The notes: generated from the sequence alone by a model not told the origin. Positions 34,705-44,587 are shown, counted from the stretch's first letter. The stretch: DNA of 64,000 nt from Candidatus Pelagisphaera phototrophica (GCF_014529625.1 NZ_CP076039.1:2232001-2296000), one strand, 5' to 3'. Translations and numbers: made by a program.

Positions 34705-36216
34705 CTACTGCGCCCAATCTGGAAATGCCCCAATCGGATCTCCTGTGACCAAAGGGAAAAACACATACACGGCAATTATCGTGAAAGCGATGGCCACAAA
34801 ATTGAGAAGCAATCCCGTGCGAGCCATTTCGGAAATACGGATCCGCTGACTCCCAAACACTACAGCATTGGGCGGCGTTGCCACCGGCATCATGAATGCC
34901 ATCGATGCCGAGATCGTCGCAGGAATCATGAACAAGAGAGGATGCATTTGCAGACTGACCGCCCAGGAAGCCAGTATGGGGAGCAGCATCGAAAGCGTCG
35001 CCACATTCGAAGTGAGCTCTGTCAAGAAAGTCACGCCGAGACAGATCACGAGGATCAAAAGCAACGAAGGAAATTCGCCCAAAGAGCGGAAACCTTCCCC
35101 GATGTATTCCGATAACCCGCTCGCTCCAAATCCAGCTGCCAGAGCAAAGCCTCCTCCGAAAAGCAATATGATACCCCAAGGCAGCTTGCCAAAAACATCC
35201 GCTTCCAAAATCCGCACTGGATTTTCTCCTTCCCGAGCAGGAAGAAAAAACAGCAGCATACTCATAGCGATGGCGATCGTGCCATCATCAATTCCCGCAA
35301 ATCCGCTCCACAAATCAGACCACCCGGGCAAAGACACAAATCCAAGCTCAAGCTTCCGACGGAACGTCCAGAGGAACACCGTCGTCATAAATACGCTGAG
35401 GACCATCTTTTCTCCCTTCCCCAACGGACCCAGCGATTTCAGCTCCTCGCGAACATGGGACTTGTCCAATGACAAGGACTTGTCGAACTTGCATAGGACT
35501 TTGGTTAACAAAAACCAAGTCACCAATATAAGAGTAATCGAGTACGGGATACCAATGATGACCCACTGCCCGAATGCAATTGGCGAAGCCTCTGGAAAGG
35601 CCTCGCTAAAGATACGCACGAAGGCCAAATTAGTTGGCGTTCCCACGAGTGTAGCGACGCCCCCGATCGAGCATCCGTAGGCGATTCCCAGCATCAAAAC
35701 AAGCGAGATCGAATGAGCCTTTTCTTTGCCAAACTCTTCTTCCATTTTCAAGATGATCGCTAAGCCAATCGGAAGCATCATTACGGCTGTAGCTGTATTT
35801 GAAATCCACATAGACAGAAACGCGGATGCAATCATGAACCCAAGCACCAGCATATCCGCTTTCTTCCCCACTGCGTTGATGATGTTAAGGGCAATGCGGC
35901 GATGCAAATTCCAACGCTCCATCGATAGGGCAATCAGGAATCCTCCAATGAAGAGAAACGTGATAGAGTTCACATAGCTCGTCGAAGTGGAACCCGCATC
36001 AATGATCCCAGTCAGTGGAAAGGCTACAAGGGGTATTAGTGCTGTCGCGGCCAAGGGAATCGCTTCCGTAATCCATAAGATAGCCATGAACGCGGCGATC
36101 GCAGCCATCTTGCCAACCGCAGGCTGTTCTGGCACGGGATTATAGAACAGTAGCATAGCTACGAATACAGCAATCCCCATTGAGAAGCCTATTTTTTTCC
36201 ACGGTTGCAAGGTCAT
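34705..36216 (-). CDS. SLC13/DASS-family sodium:anion symporter
   Basis: Membrane transporter of the divalent anion:Na+ symporter family, 503 residues from the ATG at 36216 (a TTG four codons earlier is less likely). Twelve or so hydrophobic helices are visible. Diagnostic motifs: AILWITEAIPLAATALIP near the start, the first Ser-Asn-Thr motif MWISNTATAVMMLP, CSIGGVATLVGTPTNL, the second motif ELTSNVATLSMLLPIL, and PVATPPNAVVFGS at the end. Family members carry dicarboxylates, citrate or sulfate. Its position 43 bp after two secreted proteins of unknown function on the same strand suggests it takes up an anion they release or bind; this is inference. Confidence 0.92.
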   Translation of the reverse strand: MTLQPWKKIGFSMGIAVFVAMLLFYNPVPEQPAVGKMAAIAAFMAILWITEAIPLAATALIPLVAFPLTGIIDAGSTSTSYVNSITFLFIGGFLIALSMERWNLHRRIALNIINAVGKKADMLVLGFMIASAFLSMWISNTATAVMMLPIGLAIILKMEEEFGKEKAHSISLVLMLGIAYGCSIGGVATLVGTPTNLAFVRIFSEAFPEASPIAFGQWVIIGIPYSITLILVTWFLLTKVLCKFDKSLSLDKSHVREELKSLGPLGKGEKMVLSVFMTTVFLWTFRRKLELGFVSLPGWSDLWSGFAGIDDGTIAIAMSMLLFFLPAREGENPVRILEADVFGKLPWGIILLFGGGFALAAGFGASGLSEYIGEGFRSLGEFPSLLLILVICLGVTFLTELTSNVATLSMLLPILASWAVSLQMHPLLFMIPATISASMAFMMPVATPPNAVVFGSQRIRISEMARTGLLLNFVAIAFTIIAVYVFFPLVTGDPIGAFPDWAQ

Positions 36217-36259
36217 ATGGTTCAACAACCTCGCTCCGAGGCCCGATTTAAATCTGCTA

Positions 36260-37558
36260 TCATAGGTGGCTATTCAACTTTTCCCAGTATTGCAACACCC
36301 CTTCAGCCTGAGCTTTCAGGGCGGCCTTTATATAGGTTTCAGCAGGAACGCCGCTAACCTCTTCGATCGCCTGCTCAACCAAAGCTCGACCAGACTCCTT
36401 TTTCTTTAGGGCGACCAATTTACTTCTCAGGTTTTCACCGAACGCATATCCATACCTCAGGTACATATCCAACATAGCGAATCTCGCACCTTCCGAATTG
36501 TTGAAACTGAAACGGACTCGGACAGGCCCTTTTTTTAATGACTGGGAGCGATCCTCTCCCTCAAGCCAATTGAGAGGATCCATGTCTACCGTAACCATAT
36601 CATTGAGAAAGTTGCATATTGCCGCATCGAACCATTCGCGGTCGATAACGCGATAGCTCCTGTTTTTCATGTGGTTAACCAAAGAGGAAGAAAACTTCGT
36701 CCGAAATCGCGTATTGCGACGTGCAGCCCAAGAGAAAGGATCGTAAAGATAGCTGAGGTTTCTGACGATTTGCCGCTGAATTCGGGTGATTTGCTCTTCG
36801 GAGTCTTCAGTACGCGAAACGATAATGGGATAGGAAACCTTTACCTCTCGAAAGGCATTTACATACACGCTATTAGGCAATGTGTCGCTGATGTGGAACC
36901 CCTTGTTTGTATCGAGATTCAACCCTTGCCACTTGTTGACGATTTTAACGTTCCTTTTATTCCGGATTGCCACCTCCCATTCCGTGAGGACTCTTCTTTC
37001 CCACGTGAGCGAATCCGGATTAAAACGCAAGTTCTGAGCGCGCCTATTTCCCCTTAGAGCTCTCTCCGAGAGCCCCTCTTTTTCCCAAACGATGATCTCC
37101 TTAATCTGGAAAAACGGTTTCGCGCGTAGTCGGGCAAGGATGGTCCTTTCCTTTCGCAGCCAACTTTCGTCATCTAGTTCAAACCCCTTGATTCCGAATG
37201 TATCCGCCAATACGGTCAACTTCCTTCCGTGAGCAACCCCTTGTGTCATCTGGAAGGCCATGTGCTTCGCCTCGAGCTCTAGAAGCCGGTTATGAAGTCC
37301 ACCCATGATTTTTGGGAAACTCGTATGTATTGCCTTAACCACCGCGTTGTCACTGTGATAGTTTTTTCCAGTGAACCCGTCGATCACAGCGATGTTGCCG
37401 CCGTATTTTACATAAGCGTCGAGCTCGACCAGAAATTGGCCATCATCGCCAACGCCCGCCTCAGAAAGGGCAGACTGTGACCAGCCGGCGTCCATCAGGA
37501 AGAACAGCGAAAGCGTGGCCGAGGCCACTTGAACCGTCCTGCCAAAAAAATGCGTCAT
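36260..37558 (-). CDS. secreted protein of unknown family, paralogue B
   Basis: No recognised domain. 432 residues with a signal peptide (VASATLSLFFLMDAGWSQS). It is a clear paralogue of the gene immediately upstream (3-bp gap). Shared blocks: YVKYGGNIAVIDGFTGKNYH, SDNAVVKAIH-x-SFP-x-IMGGLH, FFQIKEIIVWEKE, WERRVLTEW, LQGLNL-type (here WQGLNLDTNKGFHI), SYPIIVSR, NLSYLYDPFSWAARRNTRFR, WFDAAICNFLND, and a C-terminal AMLDMYLRYG helix region with PAETYIKAALKAQAEG. The pattern is mainly helical with many aromatic and basic residues. It has no cysteine pattern, protease or glycosidase motif that can be seen. Compared with paralogue A it lacks two inserts. Function unknown. Confidence 0.8.
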   Translation of the reverse strand: MTHFFGRTVQVASATLSLFFLMDAGWSQSALSEAGVGDDGQFLVELDAYVKYGGNIAVIDGFTGKNYHSDNAVVKAIHTSFPKIMGGLHNRLLELEAKHMAFQMTQGVAHGRKLTVLADTFGIKGFELDDESWLRKERTILARLRAKPFFQIKEIIVWEKEGLSERALRGNRRAQNLRFNPDSLTWERRVLTEWEVAIRNKRNVKIVNKWQGLNLDTNKGFHISDTLPNSVYVNAFREVKVSYPIIVSRTEDSEEQITRIQRQIVRNLSYLYDPFSWAARRNTRFRTKFSSSLVNHMKNRSYRVIDREWFDAAICNFLNDMVTVDMDPLNWLEGEDRSQSLKKGPVRVRFSFNNSEGARFAMLDMYLRYGYAFGENLRSKLVALKKKESGRALVEQAIEEVSGVPAETYIKAALKAQAEGVLQYWEKLNSHL

Positions 37559-37561
37559 CGG

Positions 37562-38971
37562 CTAGAAATTCATTTTTTCGCGAAATTGCTCCAGTCCAGC
37601 TTTCTGGGCCTTGATGGCTGCCGGGATATACTTTTCCGCCGGAACATTGCTTACTTCGGCGATGACCTTTTGTATTAATTCCTTGCCGTCTTCCCTCTTT
37701 TTCAAGCTCGTTAACTTTTCTCGAAGCGCATCAATAAATTTGTCTCCGTATCTCAAATACGCGTCTAACATGACAAATCGGGCTCCGCCAGGCCTATCGA
37801 AATTCAGCCAGATTCTGCGATCTCGGTTAACACTTTCGCCCTTCCGGTTTTCGCCTTCGTGCCAATTGAGAAGATCTAGATCTTTGCCTAATACGTTTTT
37901 GGAGTTAGCGAATTGCTGGGTCAGGTAAAGATCGTAGACTTCTTTGAAACCGTATCGCTTCACCGTGACTACGTCATTGAGGAAGTGGCAAATAACCGGA
38001 TCGAACCAATCGCGATCTTTAACCCGATACTTCCTCTCCTTGAAATAATTGATCAGTTCCGATGAGAAGGCGGTCCGGAATCGAGTCGATCTCCGAGCCA
38101 CCCACGTAAATGGATCATACAAGTGGCTGAGGTTCTCGACGATTTGCTTCTGCAATCGTTCGATTTGCTCCTCAGCGTTTTCTTTTCTGGATACGATCAT
38201 CGGGTAAGAAACAGTCACTTCACTGAAGTCTCCTGGCTGAACGTACTGACCAAGCCCTCTGCCCCCGACCATAATGTGGAACCCCTTGTTCGTCTCCAAG
38301 TTTAAGCCCTGAAGCTTTTCGACCATTTGGACATTAGTGTTCAACTGACCGTTATTCCATCTTGTAACCTGGACGGTGTTTACATTCCATTCGGTCAAAA
38401 CTCGCCGCTCCCAAGACTGAGTGTCCGGATTGAATTGAATGTTCTTGGCCCACTTGTTGTCCGGCAGTTCCTCGTCGAGGTATTCCTTTTCCCAGACGAC
38501 CAATTCCGTAATCTGAAAGAAGGGCTCTTTATCCAGCCTCTGCAGAATCGCTTTTTCTCTCACCATCCATCGTGATCGGTCCATTGAGAATCGTGTAATC
38601 CCAAAGGATTCTGCCAAGGCGGCAAGCTCTCGATCGTGCTGAACGCCTTGAGAAAGGTAGAAATTCATGTAACGGGCCTCCAGTTCAAGAAGCTTTACAT
38701 GGAGCCCACCCATGATTTGGGGAAAGCTGGAATGGATCGCCTTAACAACCGCATTGTCTGAATGGTAGGCTTGGCCTGTCAGACCATCGATCACATCGAT
38801 ATCGCCGCCGTATTTCACGTAGGTATCCAAGGTAATAAAAAACTCGGGATCTTCGGAAATTCTGGACCCAGATAAGGCGGATTGGGCTTCGATGACAGGC
38901 GGACTAATTGAAAGTAGAACTGCGGTCGCGCTAGCGAACCCAATTGCAACACTAAATCGGCTATTTTTCAT
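37562..38971 (-). CDS. secreted protein of unknown family, paralogue A
   Basis: No recognised domain. 469 residues with a signal peptide (FSVAIGFASATAVLLSISPPV) and mature start near IEAQSALSG. It shares ordered conserved blocks with the next gene (YVKYGGDIDVIDGLTGQAYH; HSSFPQIMGGLHVKLLELEA; FFQITELVVWEKE; WERRVLTEWNVN; LQGLNLETNKGFHIM; NLSHLYDPFTWVARRSTRFR; WFDPVICHFLNDVVTV; FVMLDAYLRYGDKF). It has two extra segments, about residues 200-215 (rich in Asn/Gln) and 345-370 (KRYGFKEVYDLYL). It is the first gene of a likely three-gene operon: paralogue A, paralogue B, DASS transporter. A tandem duplication is evident; divergence is large, so it is old. Confidence 0.8.
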   Translation of the reverse strand: MKNSRFSVAIGFASATAVLLSISPPVIEAQSALSGSRISEDPEFFITLDTYVKYGGDIDVIDGLTGQAYHSDNAVVKAIHSSFPQIMGGLHVKLLELEARYMNFYLSQGVQHDRELAALAESFGITRFSMDRSRWMVREKAILQRLDKEPFFQITELVVWEKEYLDEELPDNKWAKNIQFNPDTQSWERRVLTEWNVNTVQVTRWNNGQLNTNVQMVEKLQGLNLETNKGFHIMVGGRGLGQYVQPGDFSEVTVSYPMIVSRKENAEEQIERLQKQIVENLSHLYDPFTWVARRSTRFRTAFSSELINYFKERKYRVKDRDWFDPVICHFLNDVVTVKRYGFKEVYDLYLTQQFANSKNVLGKDLDLLNWHEGENRKGESVNRDRRIWLNFDRPGGARFVMLDAYLRYGDKFIDALREKLTSLKKREDGKELIQKVIAEVSNVPAEKYIPAAIKAQKAGLEQFREKMNF

Positions 38972-39275
38972 AGAACTCAGATGGTAAATTTAGAGGTTAA
39001 ATGAGTTGGAAACCTAGATAGAAAAAAGGCGAACGCATTGATCCCTACCGAGCAAGCCAAATTTGGAGTGTCATAAAATTGCCTTGTCCGAACAGGTGCT
39101 AATTCCGCCATAAAACAGCCCGTTTACGTAATCTCGAAAGGGCCAGAGCAGCTTAGATTTCAATATTGTTAAAAACTGTAAAAGGTTCAAGATTCGTTAG
39201 TCAGTCTCTCTTTCGTTTCAAAACCGTATCCCAAGGTGCCATTCCAAAGGCTTCACCATAGGGGCCCAGAACGCC
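38972..39275. other. intergenic region, promoter side of the unknown pair
   Basis: A 304-bp spacer between the first unknown secreted gene and the stop of the next sulfatase, both on the minus strand. No gene, strong hairpin or repeat was found. It should contain the promoter of the unknown-pair operon. Confidence 0.5.
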
Positions 39276-40622
39276 CTATTTCTTCTGCCAAGGGATCTCT
39301 CCAGCTTCCTGAATATGAAGCATCAGTGCTGCTCCTAGTTCGGCAGTGATTTTTCGATCATCCACGGGCGTGGTTTCCAACGGGTCGTCATCCAAGTTGT
39401 ACAGCTCCATGGGAGCGAAGGACGTGCTCTGCTCGAGTTTCCACGGACCACGACGCACCGCATAATAGGCACGGCCTTGATAGCCAGTGGCCCCTCCTTC
39501 CCTTCTTACCCAGAACAAGGTGCGATCGTTCAAACCCGAATCATCTCCTTGCATCAGGAACGGTAAGAGTGACACCCCGTCGGTTTCATGTTTCACGGGG
39601 ATCCCTGCGAGATCGCAAAGCGTAGGATAGAAATCCATGGTTATGCCAATTGTATCCACTCTTCCGGCACGTATATGCCCAGGCCAGTTAACACAGGTAG
39701 GTACGCGAATGCCTCCTTCCCAGTGGTCTTGTTTGGCACCACGCAGTTTTCCGTTTGACTGGAAATAATTGGCAGCACCTCCATTGTCTGAGCTGAAGAC
39801 GATCAGAGTATTGTCCCTCAGCCCGCTGGCCTCGAGCCCATCCAGCACGCGACCAATGTGGTAATCAGTATGCTCGATGAAGGCCACGTTTTTGGCACGG
39901 CCTTCGGACAGTTCAGGCTTCTCCTTTTTCGTCCGCTCCAGCCAGTCATCGGGAGGCTGAATAGGGAAATGCGGCGCGTTATAGGGCAGATAGAGAAAGA
40001 AGGGGTCCTTTTTCCCTTTTCGGGATTCGAAGTATTCGATCGCCCAATCAGAGAACAATTCCGTCGCATGGCCCACAGGGTCGATTTCCTTGCGGTTGTA
40101 GCGCATCCAGTTCACGCCCCCTCGACGGTGATTGTAGTAGTCGTCCATCATATCGCCTAGGAATCCGTGAAAGAAATCAAAGCCTCGATCATTGGGGATG
40201 TTGGGAGACTCATAACCTAAGTGCCACTTCCCCACCATTGCGGTATGATAGCCCGCCTTCTTCAACATCTGCGGAAGGGTAATCGCGTTCGGATCCAAAT
40301 ACCCCCAGCTATTAGCGGCGTTTTGGCGAATGACTCCTGGAACGCCGACCTTATCGGGATAGCACCCTGTCATCAACGAAGCCCGAGTAGGCGAACACAC
40401 CGTGCAATTGGAGTAAAACTGATCGAACCGGAGGCTCTCTGCCATCAGGGCATCGATGCGGGGGGAGTCCAGATCCGTGGCGCCGTACGATGAAAGGTCT
40501 CCGTAGCCCAAATCGTCGAGGAGGATAAACAGCATATTGGGCTTATTAGCGGTTTGACCCATTGCGATTGAAGCCAAGATGAGACCAAGGAAGAGGGAAC
40601 CAATACTACGGGATATGCGCAT
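39276..40622 (-). CDS. secreted S1-family arylsulfatase
   Basis: Exported sulfatase of 448 residues from the ATG at 40622, which gives a clean signal peptide (IGSLFLGLILASIAMGQ); an ATG at 40706 adds an unlikely leader. Metal site LLDDLGYGDLSSYGA, formylglycine motif CSPTR with Cys at about residue 76, KWHLGY box, second metal site FSSDNGGAANYF, and the end with MELYNLDDDPLETTPV. It belongs to the common arylsulfatase A-like subgroup whose members act on sulfated sugars or aryl sulfates. It is divergent from the DUF1552 gene across about 150 bp. Confidence 0.92.
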   Translation of the reverse strand: MRISRSIGSLFLGLILASIAMGQTANKPNMLFILLDDLGYGDLSSYGATDLDSPRIDALMAESLRFDQFYSNCTVCSPTRASLMTGCYPDKVGVPGVIRQNAANSWGYLDPNAITLPQMLKKAGYHTAMVGKWHLGYESPNIPNDRGFDFFHGFLGDMMDDYYNHRRGGVNWMRYNRKEIDPVGHATELFSDWAIEYFESRKGKKDPFFLYLPYNAPHFPIQPPDDWLERTKKEKPELSEGRAKNVAFIEHTDYHIGRVLDGLEASGLRDNTLIVFSSDNGGAANYFQSNGKLRGAKQDHWEGGIRVPTCVNWPGHIRAGRVDTIGITMDFYPTLCDLAGIPVKHETDGVSLLPFLMQGDDSGLNDRTLFWVRREGGATGYQGRAYYAVRRGPWKLEQSTSFAPMELYNLDDDPLETTPVDDRKITAELGAALMLHIQEAGEIPWQKK

Positions 40623-40774
40623 GATCGTTAACCCTTTCCGACGCGCAACAGATGGCAAGACCATAAGAAGTGCGGAAAGTGTCCGAAATACTCGAGTATC
40701 TTGCAATATACAGTTAAAGGACTCAACTTGTCACGATTGAGGATTAGAACCCAAATTACACCACTTCGAGACTG

Positions 40775-42067
40775 ATGAACATCGCATTCTCAAAACACAT
40801 TTCCCGCCGCTCTTTCCTGAAAGGCGCAGGCGTCTGCCTCGCCCTTCCTTACCTGGAGGCAATGACACCCGCTTTCGCCATCGCCAAGAGCCCGCCGAAT
40901 CCCAAGAGGTTTGTCGCCGTCGGAAACTCGTTCGGGATGTACCAGCCCGCCTTTTTTCCCGAGACATTAGGGTCCAACTTCGATTTCCCCCAGCTTCTCA
41001 ACCCGCTCAAGCCCCTCAAGCAGGACTTCACGATATTCTCCGGACTCGATCACGGTCTGACAGGGGGACATTTCGGCGTGCATTCTTTCCTCTCAGGTGT
41101 TCTCAGCGTAGATGCGAAAAACATGCCTGATGGCAACATCAGCCTTGATCAGCGCATCGCAGAATCGCTGGGCCACGAGACGCGTTTTCCCTCGCTTACG
41201 GTGGGCTCGGAAAGCGGGCTTCACAATGGTTGCCAAATGTCGTGGACCCGATCAGGTGTTCGGGTTCCGCCGATCAGTGACCCAAGCAAACTTTTTGATA
41301 CTCTATTTGTGGAGGATTCCTCCGAAGGGAAACGTTCCGCTGCCAAACGGTCAGCCCTAAAGAAATCGATACTCGACTCCGTTCAAGATGACGCCAAGAG
41401 CCTCGCTCAACGGGTTGGCAATCGCGATCGCGAAAAACTGGACGAATACTTCACCGCGGTTCGTGACGCGGAACGAGCTGTCGTGCAAAACAGTCGCTGG
41501 ATCGACGTGCCCAAACCCACCGCGCCAATCGACCGACCGGATAACAATGGCATTGTGCAGGATCTGCCGACGCTCTACGATTTGATACTGCTAGCCCTAG
41601 AAACTGACTCCACCCGCATCGCAACACTTGAGATCTCAAGTGAAGGATTCGACACTTCTGCATTGGGAGTTTCGGGCGGCTACCATTCTATTTCCCACCA
41701 CGGAAAGCAGCCCGGCAAGATTCGAGACTTGATCACCCTTGAGCAGCATCAGACCGAACAGTTCGCCCGATTCCTGCAACAACTGGGATCTAAGCAGGAA
41801 TCCGATCATACCGAGTCATTGCTCAGCGACACCGTGGTCCTCTTTGGCTCCGGTATGGGCAACGCCAATTCCCATACGAACACCAATCTACCTATCATGG
41901 TAGCTGGGGGCGGATTCCGACATGGGCAGCATCTTTCGTTTCTGGATAAAGGGCGCCGAGGAGCTCCCTTATCAAACCTCTACCTTTCCATCTTGAACAG
42001 GCTGGGCATTGAGTCTGACTACTTTGCGACAAGCACCGGCACGCTTCGAGATTTTCAAAGTGTTTAG
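40775..42067 (+). CDS. DUF1552 protein (Tat-exported)
   Basis: Protein of the DUF1552 family, 430 residues, of unknown activity. The twin-arginine signal is ISRRSFLKGAGVCLALPYLEAM. Family blocks: RFVAVGNSFGMYQPAFFP, FTIFSGLDHGLTGGHFGVHSF, FPSLTVGSESG, then LDEYFTAVRDAE, and LFGSGMGNANSHTNTNLPIM near the C-terminus. The fold is thought to be related to DUF1501. It precedes the DUF1592-type gene by 22 bp on the same strand; this pairing recurs in Verrucomicrobia and Planctomycetes and mirrors the DUF1501/DUF1553 pair at 28-32 kb. Confidence 0.9.
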   Translation: MNIAFSKHISRRSFLKGAGVCLALPYLEAMTPAFAIAKSPPNPKRFVAVGNSFGMYQPAFFPETLGSNFDFPQLLNPLKPLKQDFTIFSGLDHGLTGGHFGVHSFLSGVLSVDAKNMPDGNISLDQRIAESLGHETRFPSLTVGSESGLHNGCQMSWTRSGVRVPPISDPSKLFDTLFVEDSSEGKRSAAKRSALKKSILDSVQDDAKSLAQRVGNRDREKLDEYFTAVRDAERAVVQNSRWIDVPKPTAPIDRPDNNGIVQDLPTLYDLILLALETDSTRIATLEISSEGFDTSALGVSGGYHSISHHGKQPGKIRDLITLEQHQTEQFARFLQQLGSKQESDHTESLLSDTVVLFGSGMGNANSHTNTNLPIMVAGGGFRHGQHLSFLDKGRRGAPLSNLYLSILNRLGIESDYFATSTGTLRDFQSV

Positions 42068-42089
42068 AAATCCATTCCCAGATTTTGCG

Positions 42090-44567
42090 ATGGCTGCGGT
42101 TAGACTTACAGTCGTGGGCATTTTCCTTTGCACCGCTCTCCTTCCCCGTCTTCGGTGTGAGTCCCAGCAGGTAGCGCTCGATCTGGAATCGGAGCTCCAG
42201 CCTTATCTTGAGAGCTACTGCATTAGCTGCCACGGCGAGAAGAAACAGAAAGGAGACCGGCGTTGGGACACCTTAAAACTTCCCATCACCGACACCCTCA
42301 CGCTCCTCCATGTTCAGGAAATCCTCGACATTCTCAATCTCGGAGAAATGCCACCCATCGAGGAGGAGGAACAACCGAGCGCCAGTGAAACTAAACGTAT
42401 CGTCGAATTGCTTACGTCCACGTTGGATGAGCACTATGCAACACTTAAGAGCACTGGCCAGCAAACGGTGTTCAGGCGTCTTAATCATAGAGAATATCGT
42501 AATACGATTCGAGATTTGCTGCATATTGATACCACAAGTTTCGATCCAACCCAGTCGTTTCCTCGAGACCAAACGGACCACCACCTTGACACCATCGGAG
42601 ACCAGCTAGTCACCTCAGCCTATTTATTGGACCAATACCTCGAGGCAGCCGATCAGATCATTGAAAAGGTCTTTGCCGATTCAGAACGGCCTCCCCAGAA
42701 AACCTATCGCTTCACGGAGAATTTTCGCCAACAGCCTGAGCTCGATGGGGCCCTGAGGGACTGGGCCAACTTTGAATTCATCGCGCTTTACGAAACGCCC
42801 CTTTCACAACGGCACGAAGGCGCTTATGCGAAGATTCACGGCTTCGAGCAAGGAGTGCCTCACGATGGATTCTACAAAATTAGAGCCAAAACGATCGCCA
42901 AAAATCGGATACACGATCACCCGGAAAGAAGAGTCTCGACCAACCAAAAGGAGCCGATTCAACTGGCGATCGTTCCTGGAGACCATCGTTATGGCGACCT
43001 AAGCCGTCCCCAGCCGATTGAACCCCAGCTCGCCCACTTCGAACTGAAAGACGACATCCTGGAATGGAAAGAGGCCACGGTCTGGCTAGACGCCGGCATC
43101 ACTCCTCGATTCACTTACCCCAATGGAATGGTAGGACTGAGGGGGAATTTCGGGCCCATCGCTAATGCGATCAGCACCCAGGCAAATCGGGAAATCAAAA
43201 ACGTAGACTTTTCCGATCGCCGACTGATCGCAATGAAATACGGAGAACTCCCCCACATTCAAATACACGAGGTCGAGATTACAGGTCCTATCTACGACAG
43301 TTGGCCTTCTCCTTCCCAGAAGGCATTGCTGGGCGACATCCCCTTTTCCCAGGACCGAATACGGGAGCTGATTACAGATTTCTCGGCCAACGCCTATCGG
43401 CGACCAGTTGCGGATCGTGAGGTGGATGTAATAATGGAGTTCGTCGAAAACCGAGTTGATGATGGAGCTAAGCCTTTTCAGGCCTACAAAGACGCTCTTA
43501 AGCGCATTCTCTGCTCCCCTTCATTTCTCTACCTCCACGAACCCAGCGAATCCGGACAGGAAATGGACTCCTACGCACTGGCTTCGAGGCTGTCCTACTT
43601 CGTATGGTCGTCTATTCCCGACGAACCCCTGCTGCGTCACGCCGAAAATAATAGTCTCAAAAAACCCGATACACTTCGTAGCGAGATAGGTCGAATGTTG
43701 AGTGACCCGAAGTCTCAAGCATTCCTCGATAGCTTTGTCGACAGTCTCCTGACGCTAAAAGACCTTGGCACCCAGCCCCCTGACCGAAAGGCATTCCCTA
43801 TCTACTACGCCCGAAATCTGAAAGAGCACATGCGTACCGAGACCCTCCTCTTTTCAAAACATATGCTCGAAGAGAATCGGCCGCTCTCCGAGTTTATTGA
43901 CGCAGACTTCACGTTCATTAATGGATCGCTGGCGGAACTTTACGACTACCCGGATATTCAAGGGTCCGAATTCAAGATGACCGCAATCCCTGATAACCGT
44001 CGCTCTGGCATACTGGGCCAGGCTTCGATTCTGACTGTGACCGCAAACGGGATCGACACGTCACCGGTTGTCCGAGGCGTATGGATGCTCGAGAATCTCC
44101 TTGGCACCCCACCTTCACCACCCCCTCCCGATGTTGAGCCCTTTGATCCCGACACACGGGGAACCACATCCATTCGTCAACAGTTGGAAAAACACCGGGA
44201 AAATCCCACTTGCTATGATTGCCATCGAAAAATTGACCCGATGGGTTTCGCCTTTGAGTCTTTCGACGCGATCGGACAATGGAGAGACTCATATGCTAAG
44301 AACATTCCGGTCGATGCTTCCGGAAAGATGCCAAATGGGAGTGAGTATAATGGAATTGTCGAATTCAAGGACGTTCTCCTCGAACGAAAGACACAAATTG
44401 CCCGAGCGTTCACCTCTAAACTCATATCCTACGCCACAGGGCGTCGCATGGAGCCCGCAGACCGACCCGCGATCGACGCGATTGTGGAAGAGCTCGACCG
44501 GCGTGGCAACGGATTCTACGACCTTGTCGAGCTTGTCGTACTAAGCCGGACCTTCCAAAGCATCTGA
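42090..44567 (+). CDS. DUF1587/DUF1592/DUF1588/DUF1585 protein with cytochrome-like heme motifs
   Basis: Exported multi-domain protein of 825 residues from the ATG at 42090; an earlier start (42009) overlaps DUF1552 and lacks a signal peptide at its end. Signal MAAVRLTVVGIFLCTALLP. A cytochrome-like N-terminal segment has SYCISCHGEK (Cys-x-x-Cys-His), followed by DUF1587 (VFRRLNHREYRNTIRDLL), a long middle, DUF1592 (LKRILCSPSFLYLHE), DUF1588 (GILGQASILTVTANGIDTSPVVRG; TCYDCHRKIDPMGFAFE with a second Cys-x-x-Cys-His) and DUF1585 (KLISYATGRRM). Probably an extracytoplasmic electron-transfer protein; substrate unknown. Confidence 0.92.
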   Translation: MAAVRLTVVGIFLCTALLPRLRCESQQVALDLESELQPYLESYCISCHGEKKQKGDRRWDTLKLPITDTLTLLHVQEILDILNLGEMPPIEEEEQPSASETKRIVELLTSTLDEHYATLKSTGQQTVFRRLNHREYRNTIRDLLHIDTTSFDPTQSFPRDQTDHHLDTIGDQLVTSAYLLDQYLEAADQIIEKVFADSERPPQKTYRFTENFRQQPELDGALRDWANFEFIALYETPLSQRHEGAYAKIHGFEQGVPHDGFYKIRAKTIAKNRIHDHPERRVSTNQKEPIQLAIVPGDHRYGDLSRPQPIEPQLAHFELKDDILEWKEATVWLDAGITPRFTYPNGMVGLRGNFGPIANAISTQANREIKNVDFSDRRLIAMKYGELPHIQIHEVEITGPIYDSWPSPSQKALLGDIPFSQDRIRELITDFSANAYRRPVADREVDVIMEFVENRVDDGAKPFQAYKDALKRILCSPSFLYLHEPSESGQEMDSYALASRLSYFVWSSIPDEPLLRHAENNSLKKPDTLRSEIGRMLSDPKSQAFLDSFVDSLLTLKDLGTQPPDRKAFPIYYARNLKEHMRTETLLFSKHMLEENRPLSEFIDADFTFINGSLAELYDYPDIQGSEFKMTAIPDNRRSGILGQASILTVTANGIDTSPVVRGVWMLENLLGTPPSPPPPDVEPFDPDTRGTTSIRQQLEKHRENPTCYDCHRKIDPMGFAFESFDAIGQWRDSYAKNIPVDASGKMPNGSEYNGIVEFKDVLLERKTQIARAFTSKLISYATGRRMEPADRPAIDAIVEELDRRGNGFYDLVELVVLSRTFQSI

Positions 44568-44587
44568 GAAACCACGGAACGAATTCT

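Noticed and set aside
34868-35680. 270-residue frame antisense to the DASS transporter
   Set aside because: The transporter has both Ser-Asn-Thr motifs and is certain; the antisense frame is low-complexity Pro/Ser/Lys sequence.
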